Positions 1 to 9,098 of a stretch of 64,000 nt of DNA are shown here, piece by piece. Within the stretch, counting starts at the first letter, position 1. Each line of letters starts with the position of its first letter. The DNA is from Pycnococcus provasolii (Eukaryota; Chlorophyta; Pseudoscourfieldiophyceae; Pseudoscourfieldiales), in the NCBI GenBank assembly GCA_049487715.1, contig CP150561.1, positions 651,767 through 715,766 of the forward strand, written 5' to 3'. The notes beneath the pieces were generated by a model that worked only from the letters and a program-made list of their open reading frames with translations, was not told the origin of the DNA and did not search any database. Both the position numbers and the translations under genes were made by a program.

Positions 1-1
1 G

Positions 2-619
2 ATCCCCGACGAATTCATCGAGCGCCAGCGTGCACCACCGTATACGGTTGACTTGGAGAATTACAACGTGCTCAATGTCGAGCATGGACTGCCCTCGATG
101 GATATTTATGATAAAATGAAAACTGACAGGCTGCGCTATATCAGCCAGTCAATGGACACGGTGTATATCGACACTTGGAAGAAATGGCAGAAAATGCTAT
201 TGGAAAGCGTGAAGCAGCACGCGAGCTCGTCTGAGATTGCGGTGGTTGTTGCGATGCGTCGTGACGAGATGTCGCAAGTTACGACAGGGTTATATGACGG
301 CGCTGAGGTTGTTGCCGCAAGTCCGGACACGGCGGCATCCACCAACAGACATTCGAACGAGAAGTCTCCCACTCGAGATCTCCCGCACGAGCTGCCAAGC
401 CTCACAGACACGAGGGCCCAGCAGCACCGGGCAATGGCAGAGGCGGCCCGCAGCCCCCCTCACAGCCCCGAGCAGCCGTCTCAACCACCTCCCGAGCAGC
501 CGTCTCAACCACCTCCCGAGCAGCCGTCTGAGGCGACGTCGCCGCAGGCTGCACCACCAGTTGCTGAAAGGTCGGCTGAAAGGTTCGTCCTTCCCCCGAT
601 GCACCCGGAGGATTTGTGA
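2..619 (+). CDS. C-terminal part of an unknown protein (cut by window edge)
   Basis: The frame is open from the left edge of the window to a TGA at 617-619, so the true start lies upstream; the first in-window start-like codon is a TTG at 53 and is not credible in a eukaryote. The visible part begins with a charged, probably helical segment (motif YISQSMDTVYIDTWKKW), followed by a low-complexity tail. The tail carries about three tandem copies of an EQPSQPPP unit encoded by a near-perfect 24-bp DNA repeat around 469-535. I do not recognise the family. A diverged copy of a dispersed repeat lies immediately downstream of the stop. Confidence 0.5.
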   Translation: MPDEFIERQRAPPYTVDLENYNVLNVEHGLPSMDIYDKMKTDRLRYISQSMDTVYIDTWKKWQKMLLESVKQHASSSEIAVVVAMRRDEMSQVTTGLYDGAEVVAASPDTAASTNRHSNEKSPTRDLPHELPSLTDTRAQQHRAMAEAARSPPHSPEQPSQPPPEQPSQPPPEQPSEATSPQAAPPVAERSAERFVLPPMHPEDL

Positions 620-677
620 CACACCTTTGTAACATTTGAGATACTGCACTCTCCCTCCCACCTTCATTGGGTTGTTC

Positions 678-844
678 GACGACGACGACGACGACGACAA
701 GACAAGCGCAGGCGACAGTGCCTTTGAAAACGCCAGCTCCATGTAGAACCGCGGCCGCGGATGGCACCGGTGAATGGGCTGAATGGTGAAAGTGAATGGT
801 GTGAATGGACGACCGTTGGACAAATAAAGTGCAACTTTATTACT
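678..844 (-). repeat. Dispersed ~200-bp repeat, copy 1 (reverse orientation)
   Basis: Read on the minus strand, this stretch aligns with 35648-35855. The shared core contains CCATTCACACCATTCAC and CACCGGTGCCAT, and similarity runs outward to a shared TTACTG/CAGTAA edge at 839-844. It lies between the stop of the partial first gene and the stop of the minus-strand coiled-coil gene, so it occupies two 3' flanks. The sequence TTACTGAATGA recurs at about 839 and 866, a possible short direct repeat at the edge. It has no coding capacity. It could be a non-autonomous mobile element or a shared 3' regulatory sequence. Confidence 0.6.
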
Positions 845-887
845 GAATGAAGGATCTCAGTCCATTACTGAATGAGCAGCCACAGCC

Positions 888-2192
888 TCAGCCGAGCACG
901 GGCTTGCCCGTCTTTTCCAGATATGTATTCACCTGTTCCAAGTAGTTTTTGTTGAAGCTTTTCTCCGTGTCAGACATTGTGATATTTTTGGCGCGCCGGG
1001 CGTTCTCCTCCATCTGCTTCATGAGATCGTCGCGGTTCGCGAGGCGCTTCATCTTCTGCTTCTCCACCTTCGCGACATCGGCCGCCACCGCCGCCGAGAT
1101 GCTCTGCGTGAACTTGGCGTGGCGATCCGCCTCCGCCTCGGCCGCCTTTGCCTTGGCAGCCAGCTTTTCCTCGAGCTGCTTTGCTAGCACCTGCTTCATT
1201 TCGTTGTTCCGATCCTTCACAGCCTGCTTGCGAGACGCCTCGCGCTCGTCGAGCATCTTCTCATGCTCCTGAAAGTTTTTCTCAATGATCCAGTCGGGGA
1301 TGTACCTCTTCGCCGGCGCGCGGCCCTGCGCAATCACCTCCTGCTGGTCCTGCAGCCTCTTGCGCTCGTCCAGCGCCCTCTGCCTGTTCGCCTCCCACTC
1401 GTCGTACATGTCGGACTGCAACTTGAGGAAGCGCAAGTCCTCCTCGATCTGCGCCTTCTTTTTTGACGCGGCGTTCCGCTTCGCCTCCTCGTTCGCCTCG
1501 CGCAGCGTCACCATCTCCTTCTGAAGTTTCTCAAACTTCTTCGACTCCTCCTTAATCTTGCGCGAGTACTCGAGCTTCATCGTTGCCTTCATTTCGTCGT
1601 CGTCCTTCTTCTTCTCGTCGTCGTATTCCCTGCGACGGCGCATCTGCTCCTCAAGCTGTGCAGTTCGCTCCATCTTGAGCCTCTCCACCTGCATACGCTT
1701 CGCCTCCTTCTTCGCCGCCTCCTCCTCACACCACTTGACATAGTCTGCGTGCTCCATCTGGTACATGCGGTTTTCGTAAGCCTCCTCGTCCTTGCGCTTC
1801 TGCTCCATCTCATCCATCTGCTTGTCAAGGTCCGTCTTGATGCCTTTCTGCGTCGTTTTCATCTTGAGCGCTCGCTCCTTCTTCTCCTCTTCCGTCTTGG
1901 CAGCCTCGTACTGCGTGAGCGTTGCCCACTCGTCCGTCTCCACGGGAACCTTCATAGGCACGCGCGTGAGCTTCACCTCCTGAGGCACGCCGAAGAGTCG
2001 GTTGCGTATGCGCTCCTCAAGCATGGCAAGGTCGCGCTCGTGCACGGACCCGCCCTGAGACATGAACTTGGTCACCTCCGCAGTGATCAGCTCCTGCGTC
2101 TTAATGTCGCTGCCAAACGCGCTGTGGAACTTCTGTCGCATCTTCTGCACGAGCTCCGCGGTGAGAGCAGCCTTGATGTCCGACGGCTGCAT
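888..2192 (-). CDS. Coiled-coil protein, trichohyalin/plectin-like, possibly ciliary
   Basis: An intronless 434-aa ORF starting at an ATG (MQPSDIKAALTAELVQKM). From about residue 100 to 400 it is almost entirely Glu/Lys/Arg/Ala/Gln-rich heptad-like sequence, typical of a long coiled coil. The first ~90 residues are less charged and the C-terminus ends KTGKPVLG. The composition resembles the trichohyalin-plectin-homology group (MNS1/CFAP-type proteins of cilia), but coiled coils give false similarity easily, so family membership is only a suggestion. Its 5' side faces a TG-rich microsatellite that would sit in the promoter or 5' UTR. Confidence 0.7.
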   Translation of the reverse strand: MQPSDIKAALTAELVQKMRQKFHSAFGSDIKTQELITAEVTKFMSQGGSVHERDLAMLEERIRNRLFGVPQEVKLTRVPMKVPVETDEWATLTQYEAAKTEEEKKERALKMKTTQKGIKTDLDKQMDEMEQKRKDEEAYENRMYQMEHADYVKWCEEEAAKKEAKRMQVERLKMERTAQLEEQMRRRREYDDEKKKDDDEMKATMKLEYSRKIKEESKKFEKLQKEMVTLREANEEAKRNAASKKKAQIEEDLRFLKLQSDMYDEWEANRQRALDERKRLQDQQEVIAQGRAPAKRYIPDWIIEKNFQEHEKMLDEREASRKQAVKDRNNEMKQVLAKQLEEKLAAKAKAAEAEADRHAKFTQSISAAVAADVAKVEKQKMKRLANRDDLMKQMEENARRAKNITMSDTEKSFNKNYLEQVNTYLEKTGKPVLG

Positions 2193-2204
2193 CTGAGAAC
2201 CCGG

Positions 2205-2285
2205 CTGTGTGTTGTGTTGTGTGTTGTGTGTTGTGTGTTGTGTGTGTTGTGTGTGTTGTGTGTGTTGTGTGTGTTGTGTGTGTGA
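2205..2285. repeat. TG/TTG microsatellite
   Basis: About 80 bp of TGTGT and TGTTG units directly upstream of the minus-strand coiled-coil gene, probably within its promoter or 5' UTR. A short CATCA run follows at about 2343-2367. Confidence 0.85.
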
Positions 2286-3160
2286 TATACGTAGTAGTGA
2301 GTGTACCTGTTAAAGAGGACGTTTCGGTCCGGTTGTTCTCTCCACATCACATCACATCACATCACACCACACCGCGACGCAATGTCGACAGGGTGGTTGC
2401 CGTGTATGTAGCACGCTCGCTCGCTCCGTGCACCCCCGTTAGTGTGAGACGTACCCTTGCAGTTTTCCCCGTTCGCGACCCGCTCGCCGTTCGCGTTGCG
2501 GTTGGCGGCGGCTTTCCCGTGGCGGAGAGTCGGTCGAGCGCGGACATGGTGGCGGTGTCGTCGCGTGTTGCCGACGTTGTGGGTGTTGGGGACGAGTTGG
2601 GCAGAGAGAGAGGGAGGGACCCTAGGTGGTCGTGGGGAACCTCGTGCTGTGTGAACTACGGTAACCTGCGACGACGACGAGGAGGGGAGAACCTGAACGA
2701 TGTGCCAGAGCCTTCAAGGTCCTGCAAGAGAGGCGAGGCGGAAGGTGGAAGGTGGAAGGCGGAAGGCGGAAGGAGGAGAAGGAGGACTGGCGCTGGTGCT
2801 GTTACGACTTACCTCTACGTGTCCTCGATGCCCGTCGTCTGTCGTCTTGTAACACACCGTTGGTCGGCCATGCAAGCTTGCATGTTCATTCGTCCGCAGC
2901 ACTCCCCACTGCGCAGTCGGCACTCCGCAGTCGGCACGTGTGGTCGGTCGGGCTGGTCAAGCACTCAAGCTTGCACTTCGTCCGCTTGCTTCGCCTCCGC
3001 CACCTCGCGGCCTAGACACCACGGATGAACAGGCTTCGTAGGCCTGTTGTCGCGGCTTCCCATTTGCGATTATGGCTGGATTCCTCGCCTAGCTAGCGTG
3101 AAGCGTGATTGCTTGATGGCGGAAGAAACAAACGAGCTTTGTCCCAAAGAAACCAGGAAC
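2286..3160. other. Intergenic region without a recognisable gene
   Basis: This stretch separates the coiled-coil gene from the Harbinger transposon. It contains short simple repeats (CATCA near 2350, GGAAGG(T/C) purine repeats near 2735-2785) and a CAGTCGGCACTCCG-type duplication near 2910-2935. The ORFs that cross it have no family signature and a composition typical of non-coding frames. I see no tRNA-like or splice-supported structure. Confidence 0.5.
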
Positions 3161-3979
3161 TACCATACCCGGTCAAGTGACCAGCAAGGAGGCCACCACC
3201 AGGAGGCGAGCCAGCCGACGAACGAGGGTTGCGTTGGTTCCTTACCCCGTGTTCAGAGTCGCGGTCAAGTGCCGATTTCGGGGGAAAAATGGGGGAAAAT
3301 CACTTGACCAGCGTTCACAGGGACCGGTCAAGTGGGGAAAAAGACTTGACCTTTTGGTCAAAAACATGACCGAGCAAAAAAGCTTGGTTATATTTTTGAC
3401 CAAAGGTCAAGTTTCCCTGGACCTATCCTGTCGACCAACGGTCAAGTTTCTTGCCGCTGTTTTTGCCCTCTGTTGTGGGGATCCCTCTGTGAGAGAGGTT
3501 TCGTTAAGAGAGGTTTCCCAATACCCTTGTAGGTACAGGGTTAAGCTGCGAGGCACGCACGCCACCACACAGTCTGTACAAGATATCGAGAGCCTCATCC
3601 TCGTATCTTCTTTTTATCATCTTGTGCACATGTTCTTTCTCAACGCGTTCTTTGCAAGGCGCAGCACGACGCACGAGCGCGCAGAGCGGCAACGCGTTAG
3701 GGGTTCGTCGCTGAGCCTTCGACAAGACACGTAATGCTTCACAAATATCTGGAAACAAATATCATGATTCAAACTTGTCGTGAGTTCACATCAAAGCGTT
3801 TTTCAACGCTGCACACCTCTTCTCCAAAGGCACTTCGTCTCGCCGCCTACCTTGCCTTGCCTTTCTGCCTTGCCTGCCAGCGCAAACACCGACTTTGCGA
3901 GTTCCCGCCTTCCACCCCATAATTCTTGTTTCAAAACATCCTTGCTTACCTCCTTGCTTACCTTGCTTACCAAGTTAAC

Positions 3980-4633
3980 ATGATAACTCACTCGTACCTG
4001 CAGGCTGCCCTTAAGGGCAAAGGAAAAGCGGTGCAAGACTGCGACAGCGACAGCGACAGCGGACCACCATCCGTCGACAGCGACAGCGACAGCGACAGCG
4101 CACCACCATCCCTCGACAGCGAAAGCGACAGCGACTTGGACCCTGGTGTTATCTCGGTTTCCGACGACAGCGACGGCCAGTACTACTGGCGTGACAGGAA
4201 GGGCGGGAAGAGGCTCCTTCCTCCTGGCTTTGGCAGCGTCTCAGAGCTGGTGCGCGAAGCGCGCGACACGCAAGGCGCTTACCTGCTTGTGGACAGCGAC
4301 CTTTCTGCGCCTGACGACTCAGACATTGACGACGACATGAAACACGCGCGTCTCATGAAGATGGTGGACACGTCGTACCTCCACCATAAGCAGAAGCAGA
4401 AGCAGAAGCACAAGCACAAGCAGAACCAGAACCAGAAGCAGAAGCAGAAGCAGAAGCAGAAGCAGAAGCACACGACGAAGTCGTGGGGCGCCCTCAAGCG
4501 TACGGCTGCGCAGCGCAGTCCTGCACGAGCTGAAGACGCCGAAGACACCGAAAAAGCAGAAGAAGCCTTTCGGCGAATCGCAGCAGAACTGAATGCGCGA
4601 GAGGGAAGGGCGAAACGCGCGAGAACTTTATGA
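3980..4633 (+). CDS. Transposon-associated acidic/basic low-complexity protein
   Basis: An ORF of 217 aa from the first in-frame ATG at 3980 (MITHSYLQAALKGKGKAV). The N-terminal half has Ser-Asp repeats (SDSDSDS), the middle has a short structured stretch (YYWRDRKGGKRLLPPGF), then a Lys-Gln-His repeat from an AAGCAG microsatellite (~4390-4475) and a helical C-terminus. It ends 119 bp from the end of the transposase gene, which is convergent. Second ORFs in Harbinger elements usually encode a Myb/SANT DNA-binding protein; I see no clear SANT motif here, so assigning that role is inference. A possible 3' splice site (CTGCAG at 3998-4003) leaves room for an upstream exon. Confidence 0.5.
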   Translation: MITHSYLQAALKGKGKAVQDCDSDSDSGPPSVDSDSDSDSAPPSLDSESDSDLDPGVISVSDDSDGQYYWRDRKGGKRLLPPGFGSVSELVREARDTQGAYLLVDSDLSAPDDSDIDDDMKHARLMKMVDTSYLHHKQKQKQKHKHKQNQNQKQKQKQKQKQKHTTKSWGALKRTAAQRSPARAEDAEDTEKAEEAFRRIAAELNAREGRAKRARTL

Positions 4634-4752
4634 ATTTCGTGTAACACAAGAACACCCAGTTACATGTCATCTTGAGTTCCTTTGTTCAGTCCCTTCCATC
4701 AGTCCCTTCCATCAGTATCTATGTTCAGTTCCTTTCCTATCTTCATTCCCTT

Positions 4753-6105
4753 TCACAGCACAGTGACGGCATTTGCGCGCCTCCACTGCGCAGTTTCGCG
4801 GTAACGCTTGCGCGCGATGTCGTTCGCTGCGATGTGCGCGCAAAGCGCAGCGCGATGCGCAAGCGCATTCACGTTCTGCACGCCTTGTTCGTGTGATGGA
4901 GGCTGTGGAGCGTCCTGCTCGTCCTCTTCGTCGTCCTCGAAGTTCGTGTCTCCTGAGCTCCTGATGAGGTTGTGCAGCACGAAGCAGCAGTGCACCTCCA
5001 TGAATCGGTTCGATTCATCCCACCACTCTGCGGGCTTTGCGAGCGTCTGGAATCGTCGCTTCAGCACGCCGTTGAGGCGCTCCACGCACATCCTCATGGA
5101 GCTGTGCATGAAGTTGAACTCCCTCTCCGCGGACGACTGCGTGTCCCCAGAGAATGGCCGCAGCGTCGCCCTCGTCGTGGCGAACGCCGCATCGACGAGT
5201 ATCTGTGGAGGGATGACGACGCCGCACACTTCTGTGTCGTGGCCTCCAGGCGGCCACACGCCTTGGTCAATGATAGGCTGCAGCGAACTCATCGAGAAAG
5301 CCCTGCCGTCGGCGGCAGAGCCAGGTATGCCAACCTGGCTGAAGCGTATGATGAGGTTGTGGTTGCACAGGAGCAGAGCCTTGTCGGAGACGACGCCCTT
5401 TCGGTTCCTTTTCGCGACTGTGTCCCGCGACCGCGCGCGCACGGGTATCTCCGTGCCGTCGAGCGCCCAGGCGCAAGCGGGCAGGCCTTTCTCTGCCATG
5501 AGCTGCAGGTCGGCGTCGATGTCGTTTCCGGTTGGGAGCTTGATGACGTCGGTGTATGTCGAGCAGATCGCCGCCATGACGTCGAGAACGCACTTACGAG
5601 CGGTACTTACCCCCAGACCAAACCACGTCGCGCAGGTACGGAATGAGTGTCCGAACCTGAACCTCACAAGTGCGACAGCAACTTGAAGTTCCGTCGTGAG
5701 TGGCTGGCGAAACGCGCTGCTGCGCGGAGTGCGAGACTCAATCGCCGGCCGCAGATCTTGCACTATTTTCCTGAATAGCTCCTTCTTCATGCCGAACTGC
5801 GCAATCCATGACGCCTCACTGATGCGGGAGAGTTGCGTTTCAATACACACCCAACTTGACAGCCACTTGGGTACGCTGTACCTGCGGCCAGGCCGAGAAC
5901 CACCCCAGTCGCGCACCTCTTCGGTGATGCGAAGAGCGGTGTCGTCGTTGTCGTCCGCGAGCATCAGCGCGAGATATAGGAAAAGGGCCGTGTCTTCTTC
6001 GTCGTCCAAGTCTTCGTACATGTCCTCGTAGCAGTAGTCTTGTACGTCGTTTACCAGGGCGTGCAGCATACGCTCCCGACTGGGCCAGACCACGGGAGAA
6101 GCCAT
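4753..6105 (-). CDS. PIF/Harbinger transposase (HARBI1-like, DDE_Tnp_4)
   Basis: A complete 450-aa ORF with an ATG at 6105. The C-terminal two thirds are a DDE nuclease fold: first Asp in WALDGTEIPV (D216), second in ILVDAAFATT (D305), Glu in ERLNGVLKRRFQ (E342). The LDGTxI and ERxNGxLKxRF motifs are characteristic of the HARBI1/DDE_Tnp_4 family, which cuts at terminal inverted repeats and inserts at short A/T-rich targets. Residues ~135-185 fit the helix-turn-helix region that precedes the catalytic core. There are no stops or frameshifts, so the element may be young or active. An acidic patch (EDDEEDEQDAP) follows the core. Confidence 0.9.
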   Translation of the reverse strand: MASPVVWPSRERMLHALVNDVQDYCYEDMYEDLDDEEDTALFLYLALMLADDNDDTALRITEEVRDWGGSRPGRRYSVPKWLSSWVCIETQLSRISEASWIAQFGMKKELFRKIVQDLRPAIESRTPRSSAFRQPLTTELQVAVALVRFRFGHSFRTCATWFGLGVSTARKCVLDVMAAICSTYTDVIKLPTGNDIDADLQLMAEKGLPACAWALDGTEIPVRARSRDTVAKRNRKGVVSDKALLLCNHNLIIRFSQVGIPGSAADGRAFSMSSLQPIIDQGVWPPGGHDTEVCGVVIPPQILVDAAFATTRATLRPFSGDTQSSAEREFNFMHSSMRMCVERLNGVLKRRFQTLAKPAEWWDESNRFMEVHCCFVLHNLIRSSGDTNFEDDEEDEQDAPQPPSHEQGVQNVNALAHRAALCAHIAANDIARKRYRETAQWRRANAVTVL

Positions 6106-6353
6106 TATTAAACAAATTAGTTAACGAACGACCGATACCAGACTGCGATTTTCAAACAGGCGAGCGGGAACCTGCAACCACGTCTCCGAGAAAGTCGACG
6201 TGCGACCGCCGTCTCTGCGAAGAGGTATCCCCTGTTTTGACCAGAAACTTCACCTTTTGGCTGTGACCATCGGTCAAGGTCAACTGTCTCGAGCCCAGAA
6301 AAATTTTCACCAAGGCGGAAAAACACCCCAACTTGACCGTTTAGCCCTGAACA

Positions 6354-6663
6354 TGCCCTTATTTCATTACCTCGTACATACAGTGTAGGAGTACGCGCCA
6401 TTGCCCTGCCCATTGCCCGGGCAGCCGGGTCCCCAATTCCCCTTCCGCTGCGAGGTGCGAGGGAAAGCAAGCAACCTGGCAAGCCCTTAAACCCGAACTC
6501 GTCCTCCTGCTTGTTTTCATTTTTATTTAGTTTTTCCCAACCCCGAAATAAATCGACCTCGTTCCCCTCTGCTTCACTCTCTGCTTCGGCGTCTTCGTAA
6601 CGCGTCTGTCTATCCACAAAGTTCTCTTTCATTCCCCCCCATCCCAACTGGCAACGCCTTTTG
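6354..6663. promoter_or_regulatory. Upstream region of the nucleoside phosphorylase gene
   Basis: About 310 bp between the transposon end and the phosphorylase ATG. No other gene is visible; it must hold the promoter and 5' UTR of the downstream plus-strand gene. It contains a CATTGCCC(T/G)GCC duplication near 6400-6420 and a pyrimidine-rich stretch before the start. Confidence 0.35.
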
Positions 6664-7701
6664 ATGTCCCACTCCGCCTCCCGCTCCACGCAGCAGCGAC
6701 ACGGCGGATTAATCCTCGCCCCCAGACTTGCGGGCAGAAGACCCGTGCGCGCGCACACGTATGCAGCCGCGCAGACGAAACCAGCCGGGTTGGTTTCGTT
6801 CGAGAACGCCAACTTTCCCATGGACCAGGACAAAAGGACGTACCACGTCGGAACGAAAAGAGGGGAGGTGGCGAACCGCATCCTCAGCGTCGGGGACGTC
6901 ACGCGAGCGGCGCTCTGCGCGTCGTTCATGGAACCGCCGCCAGGAATGTCGGAAGTGTACTCGTACAAGTCCAAGCGCGGATTTGTCACGCACACAGGCC
7001 TGTTCGACGGCGTTCCCATCTCCGTCGTGTCGACGGGCATGGGATATCCGAACATGGACTTCGTCGTGCGCGAGTGCCGTGCCGTCACGGACGGCGAGCT
7101 CGCGTTCGTCAGGGTGGGAACGTGCGGCGCGATCCAAGCGCCACCGGGAAAACTGGGAAGCGTCGTCGTCGCAAGCAAGGGATCCGTGCTCGTTCGTCGG
7201 AACCCGGATGCGTACGACGATCCCACGGTGGGGAAGTACTTCGTCAGCAAGCCTGCGCTGCCAGATGCCAAGCTGAGCGCGCTACTTGAGAGCGAGATGC
7301 GAAGCGCGCTCAACGGCGACGAGAGTGAGGTGGTGTCGGCGATGAATGCGAGCGCGGACTCGTTCTACTCAAGCCAGGGACGCACTGGCGACGACTTTGA
7401 CGACGCGAACGAAAATCTCCTCGACGAAATCATCCTAAAGCGTCAGCCGGAGGTGGTCAGCCTAGAAATGGAGACGTTCCACCTGCTCGACCTCGCGCGA
7501 AACTCGAGGGAACTCAGCGTCCATGCAGCCAGCTGTGCGATTGTGCTTGCCGAGCGCCGCTCGAACGACTTTCTCCCCGCCGATCGCATCGAGTTCATGG
7601 AGCGCACGTGCTGCCGTGCAGCGTTGTCGACGCTTGCCAAGGCGAGCGTTCGCGACGTAGACGGCAAGGAGGCGTACGGCGATGCGTGTGTTTGGGCATG
7701 A
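6664..7701 (+). CDS. Uridine phosphorylase-like nucleoside phosphorylase
   Basis: A 345-aa ORF from the ATG at 6664 (MSHSASRSTQQ). The first ~40 residues are Arg/Ser/Ala-rich and lack acids, like an organellar transit peptide. The PNP_UDP_1 fold follows: RILSVGDVTRA near residue 75 (phosphate-binding loop of uridine phosphorylases), GMGYPNMDFVVRE near 125, VRVGTCGAIQ near 150, and SLEMETFHLLDLA near 273, the conserved Glu-Met-Glu nucleoside-binding segment. The enzyme would split uridine, or another nucleoside, with phosphate in pyrimidine salvage. It converges on the EF-hand gene with only ~95 bp between stops. Substrate preference cannot be fixed from sequence alone. Confidence 0.85.
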   Translation: MSHSASRSTQQRHGGLILAPRLAGRRPVRAHTYAAAQTKPAGLVSFENANFPMDQDKRTYHVGTKRGEVANRILSVGDVTRAALCASFMEPPPGMSEVYSYKSKRGFVTHTGLFDGVPISVVSTGMGYPNMDFVVRECRAVTDGELAFVRVGTCGAIQAPPGKLGSVVVASKGSVLVRRNPDAYDDPTVGKYFVSKPALPDAKLSALLESEMRSALNGDESEVVSAMNASADSFYSSQGRTGDDFDDANENLLDEIILKRQPEVVSLEMETFHLLDLARNSRELSVHAASCAIVLAERRSNDFLPADRIEFMERTCCRAALSTLAKASVRDVDGKEAYGDACVWA

Positions 7702-7796
7702 AGAATGCGCGCATCGACGTATTACGCACTTTTGTTATTAGATTAGAAATTTATTTTTAGAAATATTATTATGTTAAAACCGCCGTCTTCTTGCGA

Positions 7797-8462
7797 CTAC
7801 TTTCTTGTCTTCCACGATCCACCCTCGTAGCGAAGCGAGACTTTCTCCTCGTACTTCTTCAAAATCTCCGGGCTGGCGAGGCACTTCTTGAAGAGGTTAA
7901 GGAACTCCTTGCGGTCAATCTTCTTATCTCGGCTCTTGTCAGCGTGCTTGAGAATGTCACCCACGAAGTGCTTGAATTGATCTTCCGCGAGCTGCAGCTG
8001 CAGGCACTCGCGAAGCAAGAGCTCAAGTTCCTTTTTGTCGATGTACCCAGACTTGTCGGCGTCGTACTTCGTGAAGAGTGCGTCGGACTCCGCCTCGACC
8101 TGCGCGGTCGTCACCTCCTTCGCGATTCTCTGTGCGTACTTGGACCTCGTTTCCTCCGCCTTGAATACCTGCGTGTAGAACTTGAAGAACTCCTTCATTT
8201 CGATGCTGTTCGAGCCGTCTTTGTCAAAGTCCGCGATGAATTTGGCGGCGTACTCCTTGACTGCCGACTTTTCGATTTCGAGGCCTAGCTTGATGAAGAT
8301 GGTGATAAGCTCTTCCGCGTCCACGCTTCCCGAGCCGTCCTTGTCCGCCTCCTTGAAGAGCCTCCTCGCCTCCGCGACGTCGTGCCTCTTTTCGGCCATG
8401 GTGTTGTCCATGTTGAGGATGGCGTCCATGTCCGCGTCGAGATCCCTCTGTATTGCGTTCAT
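7797..8462 (-). CDS. Four-EF-hand calcium-binding protein; N-terminal acylation leader in another frame
   Basis: The main ORF (221 aa from the ATG at 8462) contains EF-hand loops DKDGSGSVDAEE, DKDGSNSIEMKE, DADKSGYIDKKE and a weaker fourth, DKSRDKKIDRKE. It is a calmodulin-superfamily sensor with an extended C-terminus. Just upstream, another frame starts at 8550 with MGCGSSSTAEEHLPP, a classic N-myristoylation/palmitoylation leader. That frame passes into the EF-hand frame if one extra G near 8478-8482 is discounted. The real protein is therefore probably a membrane-anchored sensor of about 250 aa starting at 8550, and the single-base shift is either a sequencing error or a true frameshift. 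Confidence 0.85.
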   Translation of the reverse strand: MNAIQRDLDADMDAILNMDNTMAEKRHDVAEARRLFKEADKDGSGSVDAEELITIFIKLGLEIEKSAVKEYAAKFIADFDKDGSNSIEMKEFFKFYTQVFKAEETRSKYAQRIAKEVTTAQVEAESDALFTKYDADKSGYIDKKELELLLRECLQLQLAEDQFKHFVGDILKHADKSRDKKIDRKEFLNLFKKCLASPEILKKYEEKVSLRYEGGSWKTRK

Positions 8463-8550
8463 CGCATCCTTGGAGACCTTCTTTCTTGGTCGCGCGGATG
8501 TCTATGGGCGGCAGGTGTTCTTCCGCCGTGCTTGACGAGCCGCAGCCCAT
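8463..8550 (-). CDS. Probable N-terminus of the EF-hand gene (frame-shifted leader)
   Basis: The minus-strand reading MGCGSSSTAEEHLPPIDIRA starts at 8550 and runs to about 8480, where a 1-bp difference separates it from the EF-hand frame. Gly2, Cys3 and the following Ser residues fit N-myristoylation plus S-acylation. Its codon use and position directly upstream support it as authentic coding sequence. Confidence 0.6.
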
Positions 8551-9098
8551 GACAAGGGTTGCCAGTTCGTGCAAGTTGGGCAAGACAAGCGGCAAGTTAA
8601 AGAAGAGTACCCTAAGGCGAGAGAGAGAGGCCGGGTAGGAAAAAGGGGCAGAGGGCGAGGCCAAAGCCCAAGGGACGGGACGTTCCCCAACTGGCTGCCT
8701 GGTTATTACGGGACCTCCCCCAAGGCCCCAAAGAAAGTAGAACCAGAACCAGAAAGTAAGGGCACGGCGTTGACTTCGGACTCACGAAACGAGACGAGAC
8801 GACTGACGAGCTAAACGGGCCCGGGCTGCCGGGATTACCCTCACCCTCAACACCCGAATGCCCATAATACCCTAATGCCCTACCGTAGGTAATACCCTAA
8901 TGCCCCGGGGTTAGGGTTAGGGTTAGGGTTAGGGTTACAGGGTTACAGGGTCACAGGGTTACAGGGTTAGGGTAGTCACATTTGCAGTCTGCGCATCTGC
9001 CGCATCTGTACGAACTGTACGGATTAGGGTTAGGCCCCCTCCCCTCCTCCCTCCCTCCCTCTCTCGAGTCGGATCGGCCCTTCACAACTGCTCTGCCC
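8551..9098. promoter_or_regulatory. Shared promoter region, EF-hand gene / SDR gene
   Basis: A 548-bp head-to-head spacer between the minus-strand EF-hand gene and the plus-strand dehydrogenase. It contains TACCCTAATGCCC repeats (8870-8905), an interstitial TTAGGG tract (8911-8973) and another GGATTAGGGTTAGG near 9021. No additional gene is seen; the in-frame extension upstream of the dehydrogenase has no ATG. Confidence 0.5.
8911..8973 (+). repeat. Interstitial telomere-type repeat (TTAGGG, then TTACAGGG variants)
   Basis: About five TTAGGG units followed by degenerate ACAGGGTT/TCACAGGG units, located between two divergent genes and far from the chromosome end. The unit is identical to that of the terminal telomere. 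Confidence 0.85.

Larger units (their letters stand above)
3165..6353. mobile_element. PIF/Harbinger DNA transposon
   Basis: The element contains an intact DDE transposase gene (minus strand) and a second ORF (plus strand), arranged tail to tail. Both flanks are packed with the motif GGTCAAGT and its complement: around 3170, 3262, 3301, 3326, 3345, 3405 and 3441 on the left, and around 6232-6340 on the right. The best terminal pairing is CGGTCAAGTGGGG (3325-3337) with the complement of CCCCAACTTGACCG (6327-6340), preceded on both sides by a GTTCA-containing stretch (3313 and 6353). Two-ORF structure and subterminal transposase-binding repeats are usual in PIF/Harbinger. I could not find a matching 3-bp target-site duplication, so the exact ends are approximate. 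Confidence 0.7.

Noticed and set aside
2207-3028. 273-aa plus-strand ORF beginning in the TG microsatellite
   Set aside because: Its start is low-complexity Cys-Val repeats and the rest lacks any domain or coding bias.
3177-3734. 185-aa plus-strand ORF
   Set aside because: It covers the left subterminal repeat region of the transposon, is Arg-rich without a domain and has no homologous look.
6117-7313. 398-aa minus-strand ORF
   Set aside because: It is antisense to the nucleoside phosphorylase, whose plus-strand frame carries clear family motifs; the minus frame has none.
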